A stretch of 27,455 nucleotides of DNA from JBGLNJ01 sp964353405 (GTDB lineage Bacteria; Chloroflexota; Anaerolineae; Fen-1058), in NCBI GenBank assembly GCA_964353405.1, contig CAYGWJ010000080.1:1-27455 (forward strand). Reading direction: 5' to 3'. Within the stretch, counting starts at the first letter, position 1. Each line of letters starts with the position of its first letter. This document shows positions 22,074 to 27,455 of the stretch, piece after piece. A program made the translations under genes and the position numbers. The notes below the pieces were generated by a model that did no database searches, was not told the DNA's origin, and saw nothing but the letters and a program-made list of their open reading frames with translations.

Positions 22074-22926
22074 CTTGTGTCGCCCCCTTGCCCAGGTACG
22101 CCTCGATGACTTGCGGATTGTCCTGGATCTCTCTCGGATTTCCGCGCGCGATCACTTCGCCAAAGTCCATCACGGTGATGTGCTCGCAGATGCCCATGAC
22201 CACGCGCATCTGGTGCTCGATCAACAGGATGGTCAGTTTGAAGCGGTCGCGGATAAAGTGAATCAGGTCCATCAGCGTGACGATCTCGGCAGGATTCATG
22301 CCGGCCGCCGGCTCGTCCAGCAGCAACAGCCTGGGATCACACGCCAGCGCGCGGGCGATCTCTACGCGGCGCTGCTGGCCGTAAGGCAGGTTCTTGGCGA
22401 GTTCGTTCTGGATGCCTTCCAGGTTGAAAATCGCCAAAAATTCTTGCGCGAGCTCGGTCAGCTCGCGCTCTTTGGCGTCGAACTTGCCGTTGCGCAAGAT
22501 CGCGTCGAACATCCCATAGCCCGCGTGCGGATGATAGGCGATGCGCACGTTATCCAGCACGGTCAGGTTGGGGAACAGGCGGATGTTTTGGAACGTCCGG
22601 CCGATGCCGGCCTGCGTGATCTCGAACGGCTCCATGCCGATGACGTTTTCACCCTGGAAGAAAACGTCGCCGCCGGACGGGATGTATAAGCCAGTGATCA
22701 TATTGAACACCGTCGTCTTGCCGGCGCCGTTGGGGCCGATGAGTCCATACAGCCCGCCTTGCGGCACGGCCATGGAAAAGTCGCTGACCGCGCGCAAGCC
22801 GCCAAAGTATTTGGTCAGGCTCTTGATTTCCAAGGTAGGGGCAGTCCCTTGTGGCTGCCCAGTCGCAGTCCCTTGTGGCTGCCCAGTCACAGTCCCTTGT
22901 GGCTGCCCAGTCGCAGATTGCATCAT
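22069..22926 (-). CDS. livG: Branched-chain amino acid ABC transporter ATP-binding protein LivG, with N-terminal octapeptide repeats
   Basis: A 285-residue ATPase. Walker A is GPNGAGKTT (64-72), a LivG-type FQNIRLFPNLTVLDNV segment follows, then LPYGQQRRVEIARAL as the signature, LLLLDEPAAGMNP as Walker B, and IEHQMRVVM as the switch. The fold proper begins at about residue 31 (TLEIKSLTKYFGGL). Residues 6-29 are three copies of TGQPQGT[VA], a non-native low-complexity extension encoded by a 24-base tandem repeat. The ATG at 22926 overlaps the livM stop by 4 bases (ATGA), which indicates coupled translation and supports this start. No other start occurs between the repeats and the domain. Confidence 0.92.
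   Translation of the reverse strand: MMQSATGQPQGTVTGQPQGTATGQPQGTAPTLEIKSLTKYFGGLRAVSDFSMAVPQGGLYGLIGPNGAGKTTVFNMITGLYIPSGGDVFFQGENVIGMEPFEITQAGIGRTFQNIRLFPNLTVLDNVRIAYHPHAGYGMFDAILRNGKFDAKERELTELAQEFLAIFNLEGIQNELAKNLPYGQQRRVEIARALACDPRLLLLDEPAAGMNPAEIVTLMDLIHFIRDRFKLTILLIEHQMRVVMGICEHITVMDFGEVIARGNPREIQDNPQVIEAYLGKGATQA
22839..22912. repeat. Three 24-bp tandem repeats in the 5' end of livG, seeded by a palindrome
   Basis: Units start at 22841, 22865 and 22889, with one substitution in the third. Each encodes one octapeptide. The first unit overlaps a small inverted repeat GGGCAG/CTGCCC (22839-22844 and 22855-22860) that begins GTAGGGGCAG on the + strand. This resembles the GTAGGGCAGG/GTAGGGCAAG palindromes elsewhere in the window. 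Confidence 0.85.
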
Positions 22927-24323
22927 CGTCGGCCTCCCTGGCTACTGGCCGCTAAAGCGTTGGCTTCGCTCTTGGCGCGCGGCTTTATAAAGGGCGCTTT
23001 GAGAAAGCCCCACTCGACCGTGCCCAGCAGACCCTGCGGCCTCAACAGCATCAACAGCAGCAGCGTGATGGGATACAACACGTAACGCCAGGTGGGCGCT
23101 TCGGTGCCCATCTGGCCGAGGATGACGCGCAGCAGCCCTTCCAGGAAAAACATCCAGCCGAACGATGCGGCCAGCGTGCCGCTCATGCTGCCCAGACCGC
23201 CGAACACGATAATGATGAGTGGGTTGAACCCGACAAGAAAGTCAAATGTGCCTGGGCTGAGGAAGCCGATATAGTGCGCGTACACGCCTCCGCCAATGCC
23301 GGCAAAAAAACTGCCGATGACGAACGACAGCAGCTTTTGAGCGGCGATGTCAATGCCCATCGCCTTGGCGGCCGTCTCGTCCTCCCGCACGGACATGATC
23401 GCGCGGCCCTGGCTCGAGTAAATCAGGTTGCGCATCACGACCGTGACCAGCAGCAGGAACACAAAGGCCCAGAACCACGTCGTGATCTTGGGAATGCCGA
23501 TCATGCCGCGCCCGCCTTTCATCTCCGGAAAGGGCAGGATGGTGTCCGAGTTGACCATCAGCGTGTTGACGACGATGGTGAACCCGAGCGTGGCGATGCC
23601 GAAATAGTCGCTGCCCAGTGACAGCACGGGCAGACCAAACAGAAAGCTGACCTCGGCGGCAAACGCCCCCGCCAGAATGACGGCAAAGGGCAGTAGGACC
23701 TGGAGCGCCAGCGAGCTGTTCCAAGGCCCTGGCGCCTGGATCGTTCCTAGCAGGGGAGCGAACGCCGGGTTGAGCGCGTTGCCCACCACGACGGCGATGA
23801 CGCCGGCAACCACCGAGCCGATGAGGTACAGCGTGAACGCCGAAAGCACCGGCATCCCTTTGTATCGCTTGAGCAACTGGCCTACCCCCAGAATCATCAG
23901 TCCGCCCAGGATGACGCCGATGCCCAGCACCAGGAGACCACGCGCATCGCCATTCGTCCAGCGATAGGTCACATCCGCAGCCGCGTACGCCCCGATGCCG
24001 TAAAAGCCATATTGCCCCAGGCTGAACTGGCCGTTAAAGCCATAGATGAGGTTCAGCCCCAGCGACACCATGGCGATGGTGCAGGCCTGGAACAACAAGC
24101 CCCGGTCAAAGTCATTAAAGATCCCCGAGCCGCCCACTTCGATCGAGAGGGCCAGCTGGATAATGCCCCAGGCCAAGGCGATGCCCGCCAGCCGGATGAT
24201 GGTGTTGACGACTTTGCCCAGCTTGCTGGTAAAACCCAGGACCCAGACCAAGCCATACACCCAGGCCAGCAGCGCCGCGATTTTGACAAGTGTAAGCGCG
24301 AGTGTTTGTAGATCGAGTTCCAT
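22923..24323 (-). CDS. livM: Branched-chain amino acid ABC transporter permease LivM
   Basis: A 466-residue polytopic membrane protein of the LivM/BPD-type permease family. Recognisable segments are LNLIYGFNGQFSLGQYGFYGIGAYAAA, GSDYFGIATLGFTIVVN and VREDETAAKAMGIDIAAQKLLSFVIGSFFAGIGGGVYAHY, the last being the ATPase-contact loop and a conserved helix. It is longer than E. coli LivM (about 425) because of extra N-terminal hydrophobic helices before GLLFQACTIAMVSLG. It forms the channel with LivH. It lies 9 bases after livH and overlaps livG by 4 bases. Confidence 0.92.
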   Translation of the reverse strand: MELDLQTLALTLVKIAALLAWVYGLVWVLGFTSKLGKVVNTIIRLAGIALAWGIIQLALSIEVGGSGIFNDFDRGLLFQACTIAMVSLGLNLIYGFNGQFSLGQYGFYGIGAYAAADVTYRWTNGDARGLLVLGIGVILGGLMILGVGQLLKRYKGMPVLSAFTLYLIGSVVAGVIAVVVGNALNPAFAPLLGTIQAPGPWNSSLALQVLLPFAVILAGAFAAEVSFLFGLPVLSLGSDYFGIATLGFTIVVNTLMVNSDTILPFPEMKGGRGMIGIPKITTWFWAFVFLLLVTVVMRNLIYSSQGRAIMSVREDETAAKAMGIDIAAQKLLSFVIGSFFAGIGGGVYAHYIGFLSPGTFDFLVGFNPLIIIVFGGLGSMSGTLAASFGWMFFLEGLLRVILGQMGTEAPTWRYVLYPITLLLLMLLRPQGLLGTVEWGFLKAPFIKPRAKSEANALAASSQGGRR

Positions 24324-24332
24324 GGCGGCCTC

Positions 24333-25460
24333 CTATGCCTTTTCCTTTTCCGGCTCGCCAAAGATACCTGTTGGCCGCACCAGGAGGACGATGATCAAAA
24401 TGGAAAACGCCACGGCGTCGCGCATAGGCGTGGAGATGTAACCCATCGTCAATGCTTCAGCCTGGCCCATGATGAGCGCGCCGACGAACGCGCCGGGGAT
24501 GCTGCCGATGCCGCCCAGCACCGCCGCCACGAATGCCTTGAGGCCGGGCAAGACGCCCATCAGGCTAAAGATGGACGAATAGGCTACGGCGTACAACATC
24601 CCGCCCAGCCCGGCAAACGCCGCGCCGACGGCGAACGTGAACGAGATCACCTGGTCAACGTTGATGCCCATCAGCCGCGCAGCCGGCTTGTCAAATGAGG
24701 CGGCACGCATGGCCTTGCCGATCTTGGTGCGTCGCACCAGATATTGGAGCAGCAATTGCACCAGCACCGAAGCGATGACAATGATCAAAAAAATGTTAGA
24801 GAAGGTGATGCTGCCTTGGGGCGGAGCTTGGCCCTGCACGACTGGGTGGATACCGTCTTTGATGTACCAGGCGACGACTTCGAACGGGCGCTGATACGGA
24901 ATAAAGCGGGGCGAAAAGACAAAGCCCAGAGCCCCGTAATATTCAAGGAAGAAAGACACGCCGATGGCCGTGATGAGCGCGGCGATGCGGGGCGCATCGC
25001 GCAGTGGCTTGTAGGCCACACGCTCGATGGTGATGGCCATGAGCAGACACACGATCATCGAAAGCAGTGCGACCGTCAGCGAGCCGATCACCACCACCAC
25101 GCCCTCGGGCAGGCCGGGAAAGATGAACGCCGGCCAGCGGTGAAGCTGGAAGCGCGTCACGGCGTAATAGCTGACGAACGCGCCACTCATGAACACGTCG
25201 CCGTGCGCAAAGTTGATGAGGCGGACGATGCCATACACCATCGTATAACCTAGCGCGATGAGGGCATACACAAAACCCAGTTGCAGCCCGCTGATGACGA
25301 TCTGGACAAAGAGCGGCGGGTCCTTGATGGCGTTGCTGGCGATGAGATAGAGCGCTGCCAGCGCCAGGAGAGCCAGGAAACTCTGGCCGATCCACGCCAA
25401 GCGTGCTCCGGGCCGGCGCGCTGCATAGGAGGCAGATTGGGAATTATCTGCTTGTTGCAT
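24333..25460 (-). CDS. livH: Branched-chain amino acid ABC transporter permease LivH
   Basis: A 375-residue inner-membrane permease. It shows the LivH signature VYALIALGYTMVYGIVRLINFAHGDVFMSGAF, the ATPase-contact region AMRAASFDKPAARLMGINVDQVISFTF and the terminal LLVRPTGIFGE. It is longer than E. coli LivH (about 308) because of an N-terminal cytoplasmic tail plus an extra helix (FLALLALAALYLIASNA) and a periplasmic insertion (about FSPRFIPYQRPFEVVAWYIK). It starts about 170 bases after livJ, a gap filled with hairpins. Confidence 0.92.
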   Translation of the reverse strand: MQQADNSQSASYAARRPGARLAWIGQSFLALLALAALYLIASNAIKDPPLFVQIVISGLQLGFVYALIALGYTMVYGIVRLINFAHGDVFMSGAFVSYYAVTRFQLHRWPAFIFPGLPEGVVVVIGSLTVALLSMIVCLLMAITIERVAYKPLRDAPRIAALITAIGVSFFLEYYGALGFVFSPRFIPYQRPFEVVAWYIKDGIHPVVQGQAPPQGSITFSNIFLIIVIASVLVQLLLQYLVRRTKIGKAMRAASFDKPAARLMGINVDQVISFTFAVGAAFAGLGGMLYAVAYSSIFSLMGVLPGLKAFVAAVLGGIGSIPGAFVGALIMGQAEALTMGYISTPMRDAVAFSILIIVLLVRPTGIFGEPEKEKA

Positions 25461-25479
25461 CGGCGTGATACCTCCGGAT

Positions 25480-25537
25480 GAGAGTGTTGTCGCTCAGGCC
25501 TGTTGAGAGATTGGGCTGCGCAGGTGCCAACACTCTC
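25480..25537. repeat. Inverted repeat with 10-bp arms in the livJ-livH gap
   Basis: GAGAGTGTTG (25480-25489) and CAACACTCTC (25528-25537) pair perfectly around 38 bases. It lies just upstream of livH, close to its ribosome site (GAGGT at about 25470). Confidence 0.65.
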
Positions 25538-25566
25538 CAGCTGGTAAAGTGTAAGGGGAACGGGAG

Positions 25567-25619
25567 TGGAGGGCGACTCACGCCGCCCTCCAGAACTCGA
25601 TACCCCAGACAACCGGGGT
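25567..25619. repeat. Two hairpins directly downstream of livJ
   Basis: TGGAGGGCG (25567-25575) pairs with CGCCCTCCA (25584-25592) across 8 bases, and ACCCC (25602-25606) pairs with GGGGT (25615-25619). On the transcript they follow the livJ stop by about 10-60 bases with no T-tract. They fit partial termination or 3' protection, letting the binding protein be made in excess over the permeases. Confidence 0.65.
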
Positions 25620-25628
25620 GAGCGAAAC

Positions 25629-26768
25629 TTATGGGTTCACAACCGAGTTGAACTCGACCTTCTTGTCCGTGACCTTGAGGATGGTGGCCGACTTGATCGG
25701 GTTGTGGTTGGCATCAAAGGTGATCTTGCCCGAGACGCCGTTGAAGCTGATCTTGGCCAGGGCCTGGGCCACCTTGGTGGTGTCATCCGTGCCGGCTTCC
25801 TTGATGGCCTGGATCATCAGGTTCGTCGCGTCGTAAGCAAGCGCGGCCAGCGCGTCGGGGGTTGCGTCCTTGTACTTGGCCTTAAAGTTCTTGACAAAGT
25901 TCACGACCTCGGGGCGAGTGTCCTCAGGCGAATAGTGATTGGTAAAGTAACCGCCTGCCGCTGCTTTGAGGTCGAGGTCGGACGAATCCCAGCCATCGCC
26001 GCCCATGAAAGGAGCAGTGATGCCCTTTTCCTTCGCCTGCTTGGTCGCCAGGTTCACGATGTTGTAATAGTCGGGCAGGTAGACCATGTCTGGCTTGGCC
26101 GCCGCGACCTTGGCCAGGATGGCCGAAAAGTCAGAGTCTTTGGAAGTATAGCTTTCCTTGCCGACGATCTTGCCGCCGCCCTTGGTGAACGACTGCTCAA
26201 AGAACTCGGCGAGGCCCTTGACATAGTCGTTGGACTGGTCGAGCATGATAAAGGCCGTCTTGGCCTTGAGCGTTTCGAGCGCGAACTTGGCGCCCACCTG
26301 GCCCTGGAACGGGTCAATGAAGCACGCGCGGAAGATGTAATCCTTCACCTTGCCACCCGCGCCCACCGTCACGTCCGGGTTGGTCGAGGTGGGGCTGATC
26401 TGGATGACCTTCTTGGCGTTGGCGATTTCGGACACCGGGATGGACGCCTTGGAGCAGACTTCGCCGATGATGAACTTGACCTTGTCCTGGTCAATCACCT
26501 TGTTCGCGGCGTTGACGGCCGGGTCAGGCGTGCACTGGCTGTCTTCCACCACGGGGACGATCTTGCGGCCGTTGACGCCGCCTTTGGCATTCCATTCGTC
26601 AATGGCCATGAGCGCGCCGTCGCGTGTCATCACGCCGAAGGTCGGCACCGGGCCGGAGAGGGGGGCCAAGACGGCAATCTTGATCGTGCCGCCACCGGTT
26701 GCACCACCGCAGGCGGACAGAATCATTGCTACAAGCACCAATAGGCTCGTGATCTTGAGTGTACGCAT
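25629..26768 (-). CDS. livJ: Branched-chain amino acid ABC transporter substrate-binding lipoprotein (LivJ/LivK-like)
   Basis: A 379-residue binding protein. The signal peptide ends in the lipobox LSAC (Cys20), followed by a short Gly-rich spacer. The type 1 periplasmic-binding fold begins IKIAVLAPLSGPVPTFG and includes GAxMAIDEWNAKGGVNGRKI, VKFIIGEVCSKASIPVSEIA, QISPTSTNPDVT and DSDFSAILAKVAAAKPDMVY. It would capture Leu/Ile/Val or another small amide or carboxylate outside the cell; specificity cannot be read. It is the first gene of the livJHMGF operon. GGAGGAG lies 8 bases before the ATG. It has a long leader reaching back to a consensus promoter. Confidence 0.93.
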   Translation of the reverse strand: MRTLKITSLLVLVAMILSACGGATGGGTIKIAVLAPLSGPVPTFGVMTRDGALMAIDEWNAKGGVNGRKIVPVVEDSQCTPDPAVNAANKVIDQDKVKFIIGEVCSKASIPVSEIANAKKVIQISPTSTNPDVTVGAGGKVKDYIFRACFIDPFQGQVGAKFALETLKAKTAFIMLDQSNDYVKGLAEFFEQSFTKGGGKIVGKESYTSKDSDFSAILAKVAAAKPDMVYLPDYYNIVNLATKQAKEKGITAPFMGGDGWDSSDLDLKAAAGGYFTNHYSPEDTRPEVVNFVKNFKAKYKDATPDALAALAYDATNLMIQAIKEAGTDDTTKVAQALAKISFNGVSGKITFDANHNPIKSATILKVTDKKVEFNSVVNP

Positions 26769-27042
26769 GGGGACTTCTCCTCCAGAAAAAGTCTTTACGT
26801 GGAAATCTACCAGAGTCTTGCACTCTGGTAGCCAGCCGAACGCCGGAAGCCCGATCCCTGTTCAGCCCGTTCTTGCCGTCCCTTGGGCGTTATTCCCCCT
26901 TTCTGGCTTGTGCAGATGATGCATCTACACAACCGTCACGGTATACGAACGACACTCTGGTTTCAAATGCGGCGACCCGCTCTCAAGACAAAGCCTGCAA
27001 CAGGTGAGGCGGGAAGAAGCTTGCGTGGGCAGGTCGGTGTGG
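26769..27042 (-). promoter_or_regulatory. Long structured 5' leader of livJ (gene-free region)
   Basis: About 270 bases separate livJ from its likely promoter. I see no convincing gene here. Two hairpins stand out on the transcript. One has 10-base arms CTACCAGAGT/ACTCTGGTAG (26807-26831), 38 bases before the start codon. The other has 11-base arms with one G-U pair (26908-26932). Neither is followed by a T-tract. I could not match a known riboswitch class; an amino-acid-responsive leader is speculation based on the operon function. Confidence 0.5.
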
Positions 27043-27070
27043 ATTATAACTTATCCAAATCAAATGTCAA
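27043..27070 (-). promoter_or_regulatory. Consensus sigma-70-type promoter of the liv operon
   Basis: On the minus strand TTGACA (27070-27065) and TATAAT (27048-27043) match the consensus exactly, with a 16-base spacer. It points towards livJ, the first gene downstream. Transcription would begin near 27036, giving a leader of about 268 bases. Confidence 0.8.
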
Positions 27071-27133
27071 GCAGTGGAGAGCCGCCGGTTTTGCGTCAAG
27101 CAGCCGGCCTGGTGATTACCCACAGCCCCGAAC

Positions 27134-27190
27134 CGTCATTGCGAGAAGCGAAGCGACGAAGCAATCCCCAAGTAACTCGGAGATTGCTTC
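27134..27190. repeat. GTCATTGCGAG-type interspersed palindrome (partial)
   Basis: The unit starts CGTCATTGCGAGAAGCGAAG and holds a stem GAAGCAATC (27158-27166) / GATTGCTTC (27182-27190). I recall full elements of this kind ending in CTCGCAATGAC; here the right side stops after GATTGCTTCGC, so the copy is 3'-truncated next to the following repeat. It translates as ARSEATKQS in one frame. Confidence 0.75.
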
Positions 27191-27200
27191 GCAAAAAGCG

Positions 27201-27430
27201 CTACCCAGAAACTCACATCTGTCACCCTGAACGCAGTGAAGGGTCTCTACCTCGCAAGGCAGAGATTCTTCGGCCTTCGGCCTCAGAATGACACTATGGC
27301 GCGAGTTTCTCTACCCTACCCAGAAACTCACATCTGTCACCCTGAACGCAGTGAAGGGTCTCTACCTCGCAAGGCAGAGATTCTTCGGCCTTCGGCCTCA
27401 GAATGACACTATGGCGCGAGTTTCTCTACC
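27201..27430. repeat. Exact tandem duplication of a 115-bp repeat element
   Basis: Positions 27201-27315 and 27316-27430 read identically. Each unit contains a core that starts TGTCACCCTGAACGCAGTGA and ends TCAGAATGACA, with ends that are inverted repeats. Outside these are a second inverted pair, AGAAACTC and GAGTTTCT. The core belongs to the same general type as the element inside rlmI at 5263-5338. Confidence 0.9.
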
Positions 27431-27435
27431 CTGGC

Positions 27436-27455
27436 ATATCGCCACCCGGCGATAT
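27436..27455. repeat. Palindrome at the right edge
   Basis: ATATCGCC (27436-27443) and GGCGATAT (27448-27455) pair perfectly around four bases. The window ends here, so the arms may be longer. Confidence 0.6.

Noticed and set aside
25566..26744. 392-residue plus-strand open frame opposite livJ
   Set aside because: Asp/Arg/His/Val-rich antisense shadow of a strongly supported binding-protein gene.
27004..27291. Plus-strand open frame reading ARSEATKQS / CHPERSEGSLPRKAE
   Set aside because: These strings are translations of interspersed repeats, a common source of false gene calls.

Overview
The window looks like a metagenome-type contig from a member of the Chloroflexota (Anaerolineae-like). 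I infer this from several things seen in the sequence: moderately high GC, lipoprotein leaders followed by long Pro/Ala/Thr linkers (PAPTATQPP type), a large secreted-looking repeat protein ending in the C-terminal string YLPVVLR (a tail I recall from exported Chloroflexota proteins), and many short palindromic repeats that translate as HSERSEES or ARSEATKQS when read through. The taxonomic call is recognition from memory and was not tested by a search.

Layout. (1) 1-2511: a protein with seven ~100-residue carboxypeptidase-regulatory/SdrD-B-like repeats, with a possible frameshift near its 5' end. (2) 2602-7522: convergent plsC-type acyltransferase, then an SGNH hydrolase with a consensus promoter, an RlmI-type rRNA methyltransferase carrying repeat elements inside its reading frame, a HicBA toxin-antitoxin pair with a consensus promoter, and a pirin. 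(3) 7599-9977: three overlapping genes on + (S51/cyanophycinase-like peptidase, NUDIX hydrolase, MFS exporter), convergent with a GT1/GT28-like glycosyltransferase. (4) 11221-14611 on -: a frameshifted methyltransferase remnant, then a small signalling group (soluble histidine kinase, nitrilase-family amidohydrolase, membrane-anchored class III adenylate cyclase). (5) 14688-26768 on -: two complete ABC importers in tandem, livJHMGF (branched-chain or other amino acids) followed by dppABCDF (peptides), then a MobA-like nucleotidyltransferase. A consensus promoter lies about 275 bases upstream of livJ. (6) 26769-27455: a long leader region and a cluster of repeats.

The strongest unusual theme is how short palindromic elements behave. 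One family (GTAGG-type palindromes) occurs twice inside rlmI, at the pirin stop codon, in a compound element at the cyclase stop codon, and apparently as the seed of an octapeptide repeat at the N-terminus of LivG. Another family (TGTCATTCCGAGC / CACCCTGAAC type) is inserted in frame into rlmI and forms an exact tandem duplication at the right end. Several genes have stop codons inside or at the edge of a palindrome or repeat. This resembles the Rickettsia palindromic elements that enter coding sequence, but in an unrelated lineage. I saw no CRISPR array, rRNA, tRNA, integrase or transposase.
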